64,000 nucleotides of DNA, taken from contig JBAZLD010000001.1 in NCBI GenBank assembly GCA_041650475.1, positions 1 to 64,000 of the forward strand, given 5' to 3'. Under the pieces are notes generated by a model. It saw only the letters and a program-made list of their open reading frames with translations. It did not search any database and was not told the DNA's origin. Position numbers and translations under genes: made by a program. Shown here one piece after another: positions 53,851 through 63,252 of the stretch (the first letter of the stretch is position 1; each line of letters opens with the position of its first letter). Source of the stretch: JAIPGX01 sp041650475 (GTDB taxonomy: Bacteria; Babelota; Babeliae; Babelales; UASB340).

Positions 53851-54648
53851 ATGTTGGAGAAAAAATTTTTTGTAAAATATTTTTTTTGCATGCTATTTGT
53901 TTTCTCAGCGCAGATTACTTATGTAAATGGCCTAAATGTACCAGTGCGTGCAAAAAATATTGAAATTGATACATCTGTGCTAGCAACGATCGAAGAAGCA
54001 TACGGAAAAATTGGACAAGCTGATTATTTAATTGCTTGTCAGGAAATTAAAACTCCCGAAGGATGGGCGTTTAATTATGGATCTATATCAAGATTAGTTC
54101 CTGATACACTGTCGGATGCAGATTACGTAAAATCTTTTGTTAGTAGGGTTGTACAAAATTATGGAGATTTTTATAGAGTAAAAGAAGGTGTTTCTTTTGC
54201 AATGTCTGGAATAGATTTAAGTAACGTACAAAATTTAGCAGATAATATTATAACTTTTATTAATGATGTTAATACATGTAAAACGTTTGATCGAAGAACC
54301 ATAACAAATGCCATTAAAGCTGCTAAACAAAGCGCACTCTCTTTTAAAAATGTTCCAGATTATATCGATTTATATTCTTTTTTAAATAATTTGTCTGCTC
54401 AGTTAAACAGAATAAGCTCAAAAAATACCAGGTATAATATTACTATAAAACGTCTTCAAGATTGCATAACGAATACAAAAGCTTTTTTACAAGCTGCTGT
54501 GCCTTCAAGAGCCTCCGGAGAAGAAGCTAGCGGTGCTTGCGGTCTTTCTATTTATTTTCCTGCAAGTGGACAAGTTAGTGATGATTATCAGGATACTGAT
54601 TTTGCGCAATATACTCACTGGAATGATTTTATTACTCAAAGCCGATAA
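53851..54648 (+). CDS. Exported clostripain-like (C11) protein without the usual catalytic residues
   Basis: The 265-residue product has a signal peptide (residues 1-27). The rest matches the part of C11/clostripain proteases that follows the catalytic cysteine: DTSVLATIEEAY (residues 40-51, where the family has DACLMxxxEVAY), ADYLIACQEIKTPEGWAFNY, and the C-terminal CGLSIYFPASG with AQYTHWNDFI. The nucleophile position is Ser42 instead of Cys, and the upstream half with the catalytic His is absent. It may be an inactive binding domain or a decayed protease given a new signal peptide. GAGGGG precedes the start. An autotransporter gene follows after 46 bp. Confidence 0.7.
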   Translation: MLEKKFFVKYFFCMLFVFSAQITYVNGLNVPVRAKNIEIDTSVLATIEEAYGKIGQADYLIACQEIKTPEGWAFNYGSISRLVPDTLSDADYVKSFVSRVVQNYGDFYRVKEGVSFAMSGIDLSNVQNLADNIITFINDVNTCKTFDRRTITNAIKAAKQSALSFKNVPDYIDLYSFLNNLSAQLNRISSKNTRYNITIKRLQDCITNTKAFLQAAVPSRASGEEASGACGLSIYFPASGQVSDDYQDTDFAQYTHWNDFITQSR

Positions 54649-54694
54649 AAAACAAATTTAAATAAATTTTAAAAAAAGAGAAAAAGAGTAGAAG

Positions 54695-56494
54695 ATGAGA
54701 AAAAGTAGTAATCAAAAAAATTTTTTTAATTTTTTTATTCTGATTTTAATTTGTTTTTTAACAGGGCAAATTAAAGCAGCGCCTGCACAAACTGCGCAAC
54801 CAGTTACACAGCCAATTGGTATTTTAGCAAGAACATGGCAAACAACAGGAGGTTTGCCCTTTCCGGTGCAACCGCCTGTTCCTGTTGGTTTTATTTCTCC
54901 TAACGCACCAGTAGATGAAGTAAATTATATTTGTGCGCAGTGGGATAGTAGCGTACAACCAGATACCGTTCCTTTTGCTGAAAATTATTCAGTATCAGAA
55001 ATTAAATTAACACAACAGCAGCATTTTGTACGACTACTTGCTGGACCCTCTAGCAGCTCTAACGGTGCCTGGATTATGAGATCAGAATATGTACGAGGAA
55101 AAACTCCACAGCAATTAGCGGATATTTTTGCGTTGCCTAATGGTGCACCTCCTGTTGAAATTGTTAATGTAGAAATGCCCGCATCCACGGATCCTGTTAA
55201 TGGTCCATTTTATGTACTTTGGACCGGAGTTTGTGGTCCGATAAGAGATTGGGGTAATGGTGGTGCTGTTCAAAATAGGCTTGTTGCAGATTTTGGTACA
55301 AATTATTTTCCTGGTTATCTTTATACTAGTTCGTCCACAAGAAATCATCGACAAGCAATTGGTCAAATTGCTCTTTCTTATAAACCTTTGGCAGGAACCG
55401 GAAATACTTGGAATGTAGCTGATTATTTAGATTCTTTTATTCCACAAGCTTACTCTGATATGGAAAATGTTTACCACTCACTGGATTATTTAAATTATAC
55501 AGGTTTTGGAGGTCAACAATTGCAAGATGCACTTACTCAAATCGGTCCAGAAAAATTTGATAATTTTTCATTTTTGAATTTTCGTAATGCGTTACTTTTT
55601 GGCAATTCAATTTTAGATAGACGAATTTTTTGTCATCAGACAGATCATTTTTGCAGACACAATAAAATGTTTGAGAAATGTTGTAAATTAGAGGCTAATT
55701 TTGGAATAGAAGCTTTGGGTGAATTTGATAAATATAATAACATTCATAGTCAAACAGGAGGATTGTTAGGATACATTGATTTTCAATCACAGGAAAATTG
55801 GATTGTGGGAATTGGTGCTGCGGGCATGTATAATGATTTGCATAGTATTACAACTTTGCGAGATAAAGGTCATGGAGAAAATATAAAATTTGGATTTTAC
55901 GCTGGTTATGCACCAAAATCGTTTTTTATCGATGGTTTAATTAGTTTTGGCTTTGATTGGAATAAATTTTCTCGTAAAATTAATTTTTATGATATTGATC
56001 GTACTGCTCATAGCAAACCAAGAGGTGGAGATATAGAAATTCATCTACAGGGAGGTTTTAACGTATTAAATTTAATAACACCAATTGCCCGTGTATCATA
56101 TTTATTTAATAGACAAAATAATGTTACTGAATATGATGCAGACAGCCTAAATTTAAATATTATAGGATTTAATACACATGTGATTCGTACAAATTTAGGA
56201 ATTCAGGCAAGCCATATTTGGGGAAATTCAGATATAAAAGTTGTACCTCAGGCCAATGCATCATGGGTAACGGATTTTAATTTAAATAACAGAAAAATAA
56301 ATGCTAATTTGCGCGATCTAGGAAATAATTTTTCTGTTTCAGTTGATCATAAAACTCATTGTTATTTTGCTGGAGGCGTAGGTTGCAATCTTTTATTTCC
56401 AAATTGTCTTACGATTTTTGCTAATTATGATGCAGAACTTCGATCAGATTTTACAACACAAATGTTGCGATTGGGTATAGAATCCAAGTTTTGA
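54695..56494 (+). CDS. Autotransporter-type surface protein
   Basis: The 599-residue product has a signal peptide (about residues 1-28) and a passenger of about 270 residues, Pro-rich at first and without recognised enzymatic motifs. The linker (LQDALTQIGPEKFDNFSFLNF) is typical of autotransporters. From about residue 330 a C-terminal beta-barrel follows with alternating amphipathic strands ending in LGIESKF. The terminal Phe is the BamA recognition signal. GAGAAAAAGAG precedes the start. It is probably transcribed with the clostripain-like gene 46 bp upstream. The passenger may act on the cell surface; function unknown. Confidence 0.85.
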   Translation: MRKSSNQKNFFNFFILILICFLTGQIKAAPAQTAQPVTQPIGILARTWQTTGGLPFPVQPPVPVGFISPNAPVDEVNYICAQWDSSVQPDTVPFAENYSVSEIKLTQQQHFVRLLAGPSSSSNGAWIMRSEYVRGKTPQQLADIFALPNGAPPVEIVNVEMPASTDPVNGPFYVLWTGVCGPIRDWGNGGAVQNRLVADFGTNYFPGYLYTSSSTRNHRQAIGQIALSYKPLAGTGNTWNVADYLDSFIPQAYSDMENVYHSLDYLNYTGFGGQQLQDALTQIGPEKFDNFSFLNFRNALLFGNSILDRRIFCHQTDHFCRHNKMFEKCCKLEANFGIEALGEFDKYNNIHSQTGGLLGYIDFQSQENWIVGIGAAGMYNDLHSITTLRDKGHGENIKFGFYAGYAPKSFFIDGLISFGFDWNKFSRKINFYDIDRTAHSKPRGGDIEIHLQGGFNVLNLITPIARVSYLFNRQNNVTEYDADSLNLNIIGFNTHVIRTNLGIQASHIWGNSDIKVVPQANASWVTDFNLNNRKINANLRDLGNNFSVSVDHKTHCYFAGGVGCNLLFPNCLTIFANYDAELRSDFTTQMLRLGIESKF

Positions 56495-56495
56495 T

Positions 56496-59400
56496 TTATT
56501 CAAATTCCCAAATTGCTGTTTTATGTTCGAGTCTGAGTGTAGATTTGCCAAGTTTATAACTTTGATTATTCTCTATTTCTCGATTTAAACTTATTTGTAA
56601 TTTTAAAATTTTAGAAATTTGATTTGATGATGCTTTTAATTTAAATACAATATCGGGGCCATTACAAATTACATAATCTTGCGATTCTTTGCAGGTGTAG
56701 CCAAGTAAATTTAGCTGTTCAACAAATTTATTTATATTTTCTTTGGTTAATAATAATGTCATTTCTACAATATCTCTGAATAATTTATTTTCATCAAATG
56801 GAACAGTATTAAAATTTTTGTTGTATTCTTGTCGTGTAAAAATATTATTGTCGAATTTTTTAATATTTTTAAAATTTAAATAATCAGCGTGATAGGCCAT
56901 GACCCATGTATCAAAAAGTGGCAACATATTTGTAGGTTCTATGTAATAGAACCATGGAGTGATTTTGTCATCTATTTTTCTTTCAAAAAGACCATGAATC
57001 TCATTATTTGCAAATTTTTGTTTAAAAATTTCAATTATTTTTTCAATTTCTTTTTTGCTATCAACACTAAAACCAATTCCGACTTCTCCTACATTTAGAT
57101 TTTCTTGTAATTTTTTTTTATCTTTATTATTAAAAAACTCAAAATAAGTATTTTCTCCTGTAAAATAAATGCCTGTCCAAGATTCTTTGGAATTAGAATT
57201 TGTTTGTTCTTTGCAGTTACAAAATTCATTTTTTAAAAAATCAGATTTTTTAATTTCATTATAAGTATATTCATCGATTAATGTATTAAAATGATTTAAA
57301 AAAACTTTATTAACTGTGTCTTTTTCAATAAATTCATATAAGCAAGTGTCAATATTTTTATCAATTTCTAGATCAAAAATTCTAAGCATTTTTGTGTCAC
57401 TACCTTTAAATCGAAGAATCAACATGCCATCAATTGTTTTAAGCGTGCTTTCGTTGGCGTACAATAAATTTATTGTTCCATCTATCCATGTGCCAGTTAT
57501 AGTTGAGTCGTTGGCGCTAATAACAAAATCACCAAATATATTATTATGATAAGTCCCAACAAACTTAATCGCTTCTTCTGAAGTTATTTGTTGGAAGATT
57601 TGTTTTTCTGTAGATAAAGCATCTTTATTGTTAATATTTAATTTTGATTTTTTTAAAAGAGTTTTTTCGCATTCTTGCATTTTAGTTTGATCGTTTGTAA
57701 TACATGAATCGGCATATTTTGCTAACAAACAATTAAATTCACGCATGCCTTCGATATTAGATAAAACAACAACGCCGCTTTGTTGTTCAGGCATAAAGCT
57801 AACCCATGCAGAGCATCCAGTTATTCCGCCGCTATGCCACAAAGTTCCATCTGGGCTTTTGAACCACCCTAAGCAATATTTTTGATCACGTGGCATTTTT
57901 AATTCTTCTAAAATTTGAGGTTCTATTGAAATTTGTGGATTATGTATTTCAATGTTAATTTTTTTGTTTTGTAAATTTGCTATTATCCATTGAGCCATGT
58001 CTAAGACATTTGAGTGCATTGAGCCAACTGGTCCAATTAAATCTACATTTTTATAATTGACTTGCTTAAAAAATTTGTTTGTTTTATCAAATTCATAGGC
58101 TAATGCTGTGTTGGAAAGAGTTGTAATAGCTGATGGAGAAAAATATGTGTTATGCATATCAAGTGGTTCTGTAATATATTTTTTTATAAATGCATCCCAT
58201 GACATTCTTGAGATATTTTCGAGAATATGACCAGCCAAGATATACATTAAGTTATTGTATTGCCACTTTTCTCTAAATTTTGTCGAAGGTTTCAAATACC
58301 TAAAATTGGCAATTAGTTCTGCTTTATTTTTAAAATTATTTCGCGATCCATCTAAAAGCCATAAACTGTCATAACCAAAAAGAGGAAGTCCGGAGCGATG
58401 ACACAAACAGTCACGAAGGCTTAGGTTGTCAGTTGTTTGCGTATCGTACATCACAAAATCGGGTAGATATTCTTTAATTGGCATATCCCAATTAAGTTTT
58501 TTTTGGTCAACAAGGATACCAAGCGCCGTAACAGTGAAAGCTTTGGTGCATGATCCAATAGCAAATATAGTTTCTGAGTTTACTGGTAGTTTATTTTCAA
58601 CATCTCGGTAACCAAAGCCGTTTGCATATACGATTTTATTATCTTTAATAAGGGCAATAGAAGTTCCAGGTACTTTATATACTGCCATAGCTCGATTAGC
58701 AAAATCGTCAAAATATTTCATGTCATTGGCACGACACTCCTTTAATGTGTTAAAATGATTTAAAAAAACCTTTGAAGTCGAATATGTTTTATTTTTTACC
58801 CAACTCGATATTATGTTTAAAACTTCAGGAGAAATTGTTTCTTCGATATCTATATATTCATGTTCTGTGCCAATTTTGCAGTGTTGAAACCTATGGTTAA
58901 GTTCTGGCATTTGCAAAATTGTGTAATCAGTATTTCCAGATTCTTCAAGAGCTTTTTTGAATGGCAATAAATTTTGTTTTATAGTTACTAGCAAATCACG
59001 TTCGCCGAACAATGCTAATATAGGAATTTTAATTTTTTTAAGTGATGGTCTGGGGTCAAAAGTGATATAAAATTTTAGCCATTCGTAATATTGTATTGAA
59101 AATTCTAACATTTCATTTAACATAGATTTTTCAAAAGCTTTTAGCTGTTCTTTTGATAATTTTTCTAAATATTTTTTTCGAATTTCACAGATTTTTTCTT
59201 TTGCTATTTTATTATCAGCTTCTTTTTTTATTATGTCACATACTTGTGTTAAAATTTTAAGACCAGTTGAGATATCTTCTTCTGATTCTCCCATACCTCG
59301 AGCTAGTGAAGCATATTGTTCATAAAGAATTTCTTCACCATTAACTCCTTGACATCCTAGCATTACTACAAATGCAATATCTTGCGATTTTGCAGCTATC

Positions 59401-59921
59401 ATGGCAGCGATAATGCCACCTTCGCTGTGCCCAATTAGTCCAATTTGTTTTGGGTTAATTTCTTTTCTTGTTTTTAAGTACTCAATGCCGGTTTGGACAT
59501 CATTAGCAAAATCTTGGCTTGTTGAGATATCAAAATTTCCTGTCGAAGCTCCACAACCACGTTTGTCAAAACGTAAAACTGCTATGTCATTTTTTGAAAG
59601 ATGATCGGCTAGTACGAGCATTGTTTTATGTTTATAAACGGTTGCATCACGACCGTGCGGGCCTGAACCAGCAATTATTATGACGGCAGGGAAAGTTCCT
59701 TCAGTTTTTGGCGTTGTAAGTGTTCCTGCAAGTTTTACATTTGCAGTTTTATTTTCATATGTAACTTCTTCTTCATTATAAGGGTATGGACGTGTTGGTT
59801 CTTGAGGACGGTTAAGTGCCATTTTTTTAATTCCTTCAGTTTCTTGTGCTAAACAAATATTTAGTAAAAAAAGGCTTATACAAAAACATAAAAATTTTAT
59901 TTTTCGAATGTTGTAAATCAT
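56496..59921 (-). CDS. Exported fusion: alpha/beta-hydrolase, beta-lactamase-fold serine hydrolase, C-terminal DUF5829-like part
   Basis: The 1141-residue product has a signal peptide (residues 1-25). An alpha/beta-hydrolase comes first (residues 30-370; oxyanion region IIAGSGPHGRD, nucleophile elbow GHSEGG near 166, catalytic Asp region FGERDL). A class C beta-lactamase/esterase-type domain follows (residues 385-780; SCTK with Ser near 456, YNN near 560, HSGG near 690) with a lipocalin-like appendix. The C-terminus (residues 870-1141) resembles DUF5829 (GIYFTGENTYFEFFN). The string KVFLNHFNTL occurs at 383 and 871, at the module borders. The ATG at 59921 with AAGG upstream is preferred over one 51 bases earlier. 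Substrates are unknown. Confidence 0.85.
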   Translation of the reverse strand: MIYNIRKIKFLCFCISLFLLNICLAQETEGIKKMALNRPQEPTRPYPYNEEEVTYENKTANVKLAGTLTTPKTEGTFPAVIIIAGSGPHGRDATVYKHKTMLVLADHLSKNDIAVLRFDKRGCGASTGNFDISTSQDFANDVQTGIEYLKTRKEINPKQIGLIGHSEGGIIAAMIAAKSQDIAFVVMLGCQGVNGEEILYEQYASLARGMGESEEDISTGLKILTQVCDIIKKEADNKIAKEKICEIRKKYLEKLSKEQLKAFEKSMLNEMLEFSIQYYEWLKFYITFDPRPSLKKIKIPILALFGERDLLVTIKQNLLPFKKALEESGNTDYTILQMPELNHRFQHCKIGTEHEYIDIEETISPEVLNIISSWVKNKTYSTSKVFLNHFNTLKECRANDMKYFDDFANRAMAVYKVPGTSIALIKDNKIVYANGFGYRDVENKLPVNSETIFAIGSCTKAFTVTALGILVDQKKLNWDMPIKEYLPDFVMYDTQTTDNLSLRDCLCHRSGLPLFGYDSLWLLDGSRNNFKNKAELIANFRYLKPSTKFREKWQYNNLMYILAGHILENISRMSWDAFIKKYITEPLDMHNTYFSPSAITTLSNTALAYEFDKTNKFFKQVNYKNVDLIGPVGSMHSNVLDMAQWIIANLQNKKINIEIHNPQISIEPQILEELKMPRDQKYCLGWFKSPDGTLWHSGGITGCSAWVSFMPEQQSGVVVLSNIEGMREFNCLLAKYADSCITNDQTKMQECEKTLLKKSKLNINNKDALSTEKQIFQQITSEEAIKFVGTYHNNIFGDFVISANDSTITGTWIDGTINLLYANESTLKTIDGMLILRFKGSDTKMLRIFDLEIDKNIDTCLYEFIEKDTVNKVFLNHFNTLIDEYTYNEIKKSDFLKNEFCNCKEQTNSNSKESWTGIYFTGENTYFEFFNNKDKKKLQENLNVGEVGIGFSVDSKKEIEKIIEIFKQKFANNEIHGLFERKIDDKITPWFYYIEPTNMLPLFDTWVMAYHADYLNFKNIKKFDNNIFTRQEYNKNFNTVPFDENKLFRDIVEMTLLLTKENINKFVEQLNLLGYTCKESQDYVICNGPDIVFKLKASSNQISKILKLQISLNREIENNQSYKLGKSTLRLEHKTAIWEFE

Positions 59922-60054
59922 TAAAAGCCTTGCTATTAAAAGTAATAAAAATTTGTGAAATTTTATATACAATAATTTTTTATTAGTTTATACAAATATA
60001 GAAAATAGAAATAAAATTTTGGAAAATATATTTGTTAGTAAAATATTGAAACTT

Positions 60055-61167
60055 ATGGAAATAAATAAAAAAAGATTACTATTTTTATTATTAGTTTTTA
60101 TTTTTAATAAAAATCTTTTTTCAGAAATAATTTTTAAAACTTGTTTAGATGATAAAATTGTAGAAGTATCACTTGGCACGGCTTTTATTGAATCAGCAAA
60201 ATTAAATAATCAGGATTTAACAAATTCTTGTTTTTTTGATCGAACTTTTTTGAATAAACCCAAAAAAGTTCGAATTTTGTTGAGTGAGTTGAATTACCAA
60301 AATTTTGAAATTAAAAAAGATGGTTATAATTTGCATTATTCTTTTTTTGATCGAAAAAATAATAAACTCATGGTAATAGGAGGAGGTTTTCCTGTTCCTC
60401 GTGAAAAAATGGCACCATTTTTCAAACTTTTTCCGGACTATGATATTTTGATTTTTGATTATAGAGGACAAGGTTTAGATCATTCTACAAATTGGAAAAG
60501 TCTTTATCCTTCAAATTGGCTTGCAGGATTATCTCATAAACTTTTTGGCGTAGATTTAAATATTTCGCGTATAGGCACAAAAGAAGAAGATGATTTAATA
60601 ACGATAATCGACGAAGTTAAAAATAGAAAAACTTATGATAAAGTTTTTGGATTAGGAATGTGCTTTTCTTCTTTTGTATTTGTAAGAGCGTTATCTTTGT
60701 ATCCAAATCTTTTTGACAAACTTATTTTGGATGGAAGTTGGCCATCATTAAAACTAGTAGTTAAAAAAATTGCTAAAAATCCATCTCTTGTTTGTACCGT
60801 GCATAATCCTCATTCTCCTATTCCGTGGCTAACAAATAAAGAATCAATTCAAAATTTTTTAGTGAGATTCGTTGAAAAAATATCGGGTACAAATTTTAAT
60901 TCTGTTGATCTTATGCAAACATATCTTGCGCAAGTAAAAATTCCAGTACTTTTTTTTCAGAGTGTTAATGATTGTTATTGTTCACAAGAAGAATTTGAAA
61001 ATTTATGGCAAACAGTTAGACCTTTTAAGGTTGCCATTTTTACTCAAGAACCTCATGGACGAAATCATGTTTGGCAAAGAGAAGTTTATAAAGATATTTC
61101 AAATCTTTTTTTAGAAAAATCTCCTGATGAATTTGTTAGTTTAATTAAAAATCTTAATGTTTTTTAA
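60055..61167 (+). CDS. Exported alpha/beta-hydrolase with a cysteine at the nucleophile elbow
   Basis: The 370-residue product has a signal peptide (about residues 1-22). The alpha/beta-hydrolase core has GGGFPVP as the oxyanion region, FDYRGQGLD as a conserved loop, the elbow GMCFSS with Cys203 where GxSxG would hold serine, and an HG near the C-terminus (EPHGRNHVW) as candidate catalytic His. Cysteine at this place is known in dienelactone hydrolase, so it may be active; it could equally be a non-catalytic relative. The ATG at 60055 is preferred over a TTG at 60019. It is divergent from the large fusion hydrolase, 133 bp away. Confidence 0.75.
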   Translation: MEINKKRLLFLLLVFIFNKNLFSEIIFKTCLDDKIVEVSLGTAFIESAKLNNQDLTNSCFFDRTFLNKPKKVRILLSELNYQNFEIKKDGYNLHYSFFDRKNNKLMVIGGGFPVPREKMAPFFKLFPDYDILIFDYRGQGLDHSTNWKSLYPSNWLAGLSHKLFGVDLNISRIGTKEEDDLITIIDEVKNRKTYDKVFGLGMCFSSFVFVRALSLYPNLFDKLILDGSWPSLKLVVKKIAKNPSLVCTVHNPHSPIPWLTNKESIQNFLVRFVEKISGTNFNSVDLMQTYLAQVKIPVLFFQSVNDCYCSQEEFENLWQTVRPFKVAIFTQEPHGRNHVWQREVYKDISNLFLEKSPDEFVSLIKNLNVF

Positions 61168-61177
61168 AAAGAATTTT

Positions 61178-61199
61178 AAATTTTTAGTTTCAAAAATTT
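61178..61199. terminator. Weak AT-rich terminator
   Basis: An 8-bp AAATTTTT/AAAAATTT stem lies between the convergent hydrolase and crcB genes. The all-AT stem makes it weak. Confidence 0.4.
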
Positions 61200-61204
61200 T
61201 TTGA

Positions 61205-61606
61205 TTATTTATGTGTTAAAAAAATATATAAAATTTTTGCTAACCAAAAGCCTAAAATAACAAAAACTAAAGATAAAATATTATTTAAAATAATATTTGA
61301 AAAACCTAATTTAAATTTATTTTCAAAAAATAAATTTATTGTATCAAGACTATAAGCTGAAAATGTTGTAAATGCACCTAAAAAACCGACAAAACAAAAT
61401 AGCTTGTAAGATTTGTAAATTTCTACAGAGTTAAAAATTGCAAATAAAAATCCTGCAACTAAGCCTCCAATTGAATTAACTAATAAAGTTCCAATTGGAA
61501 AACTTGTTAAAGCAAAATACTCTGCTGATAAATATACAAAATATCTCGCCAAAGTTCCTAGGATGCCGCCTAAAGAAACTAGTAAAATATTTTTTATATT
61601 AAGCAT
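61205..61606 (-). CDS. crcB: Fluoride exporter CrcB/Fluc
   Basis: CrcB is a dimeric membrane channel that lets fluoride leave the cell. The 133-residue product has four membrane helices and the family landmarks GGILGTLARYF near the start, GTLLVNSIGG (conserved Asn) near residue 40 and GFLGAFTTFSAYSLD (the Phe-box/Na+-site region) near residue 75. A fluoride riboswitch was not seen in the 44 bases upstream. Confidence 0.95.
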   Translation of the reverse strand: MLNIKNILLVSLGGILGTLARYFVYLSAEYFALTSFPIGTLLVNSIGGLVAGFLFAIFNSVEIYKSYKLFCFVGFLGAFTTFSAYSLDTINLFFENKFKLGFSNIILNNILSLVFVILGFWLAKILYIFLTHK

Positions 61607-61650
61607 AATTTTGGCCTTTATATACGTTAAAATGTGATAAAAATAATTTT

Positions 61651-62079
61651 TTACTCATAATTTTTTTTGCTTCGCAATTTTTTTATCAAACTTTTATGTG
61701 CTTTTTTTTGTAAACGAGCTTCTTTTACTGATTTTGGAATTTTAGTTTTCATACGTTTTTTGGGAACATAAAGAGCTTGACGAATTTCTTTTGCCAATAA
61801 TAAAAAAGCATTTTCCTTATTTTGTTGCTGGCTTCTTGAAGAACTATTGTGAATAACCAAATCACCATCTGTTGTTAATTTGTTTTGAAGCTTTTGTAAA
61901 ACTCGTTCTTTTTGTTCAGAAGTTAAAATATTTGTATTTTTGATATTCCAGCGAACTGTAACTTTAGTTTCTGTTTTATTGACATGCTGGCCACCAGCAC
62001 CACTTGATCTACTAGTAGAAATTTCTAATTCATGCTCTGGAATTGTTATACCGTTTTTTACACATAAATTGTTTTTCAT
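61651..62079 (-). CDS. arfB: Alternative ribosome-rescue factor, release-factor type
   Basis: ArfB hydrolyses peptidyl-tRNA on ribosomes stalled without a stop codon. The 142-residue product has the GGQ motif in SSGAGGQHVNKTETKV and the basic C-terminal tail (RLQKKAHKSLIKKLRSKK) that enters the empty mRNA channel. It lacks the stop-codon recognition domain of RF1/RF2. With smpB at 3.4 kb, the organism has two rescue routes. It lies 42 bp after the ATPase gene on the same strand. Confidence 0.93.
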   Translation of the reverse strand: MKNNLCVKNGITIPEHELEISTSRSSGAGGQHVNKTETKVTVRWNIKNTNILTSEQKERVLQKLQNKLTTDGDLVIHNSSSRSQQQNKENAFLLLAKEIRQALYVPKKRMKTKIPKSVKEARLQKKAHKSLIKKLRSKKNYE

Positions 62080-62121
62080 AAAAATTCTAAAAATTAGATA
62101 TAAAAATATAAATAATAAATA

Positions 62122-63243
62122 TTATAAAAATAGTTTGGATAAAAAATTTTCAGCTCTTAAAATTTTTATTCCATTCTTTTCTTGTTCATGCCGTAGAAAT
62201 TTGACTAATTGAATTGCTGGATAATTATATTTTGAAGAAAAATTAATTAAAGTTTTCGCTGGAGTATCATCAGATAATTTTACTTCTATCATATTTTCAA
62301 CGGTATCTTGTTGAACTAAGGCAAAATCAACTTCAATGCCATCTTTTGTGCGTAAATAATGTAAATTATATTCTTTTGCCTTGTAATCATTTAAAGCATA
62401 AATATGTTTTAATAAACTTACTGCAACAAAATTTTCAAATTTGACTCCATCGTCACCTTGAACTAGTCCTGTATCAAAGAAATATAATTTTGGTTCTTTT
62501 AATAAACTTCGTGCAATATTTTTGGAATATGGCGTTACTCTAAAAACTATAAATAATGCTTCTAAAATTTGAATATATTTTTTAATTGTTATGGGAGAAA
62601 CGTTTAAATCTTCACCTATTGATTGATATGAAATAGTTGAGCCAACTCTATTTCTAAGTAAGTTAAAAACAAGCTGCATTGCTTTTATATTATGAATTTT
62701 ATCAAATTCAAAAACATCAGTACTTAACATGCTATTTATATATTGTAAACGCCATCTATCTACTTCAATTTGATCTGTGGCTAGATAGCTTTCTGGGAAG
62801 CCACTACGTGTAATTAACTTTTCCATATCTAATTGTTCGTTTAATTGAAAAAGTTCGGCTAAAGAAAATGGTAATAATCTGTGCCTGAAATATCTACCGG
62901 CTAAAGAATCTCCGAGTTGATTATAAATATCAAGACGTGCGCTGCCTGTTACTAAAATTCGCATATTTTCTGGTTTTGTGTCATAAACACCCTTGAGATA
63001 ATTTTTCCAATTATCCATTTTGTGTAATTCATCAAGTATTAAAAGATCAGTAGTTGGAAGCCAAGATTGTTTATTCATAGTTTCACGATCTAAAGCTTGA
63101 TCGTAATTCAAATAGACACTGTTTTTAAATTCTTTTGCGATGTCTTTTGCTAGCCAAGTTTTGCCTGTTTGCCTTGGGCCAACTAAAATTACAATTTTTT
63201 TTTCTAGGTCTTTTAATATAATTGATTTTTGAATTCTATTCAT
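62122..63243 (-). CDS. AAA_14/DUF4143-type ATPase
   Basis: The 373-residue product has a P-loop ATPase domain (GPRQTGKTWLA near residue 22; LLILDELHKMDNW as Walker B; LVTGSARLDIYN as sensor 1). A winged-helix segment follows (ISYQSIGEDLNVSPITIKKYI), then a C-terminal DUF4143 domain with nuclease-like residues (GIEVDFALVQ, MIEVKLSDD). Such proteins are widespread in host-associated and candidate-phylum bacteria; their role is not settled. The D-EVK pattern resembles restriction-type nuclease folds. The ATG lies almost at the predicted transcription start. Confidence 0.9.
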   Translation of the reverse strand: MNRIQKSIILKDLEKKIVILVGPRQTGKTWLAKDIAKEFKNSVYLNYDQALDRETMNKQSWLPTTDLLILDELHKMDNWKNYLKGVYDTKPENMRILVTGSARLDIYNQLGDSLAGRYFRHRLLPFSLAELFQLNEQLDMEKLITRSGFPESYLATDQIEVDRWRLQYINSMLSTDVFEFDKIHNIKAMQLVFNLLRNRVGSTISYQSIGEDLNVSPITIKKYIQILEALFIVFRVTPYSKNIARSLLKEPKLYFFDTGLVQGDDGVKFENFVAVSLLKHIYALNDYKAKEYNLHYLRTKDGIEVDFALVQQDTVENMIEVKLSDDTPAKTLINFSSKYNYPAIQLVKFLRHEQEKNGIKILRAENFLSKLFL

Positions 63244-63252
63244 AATATGACT

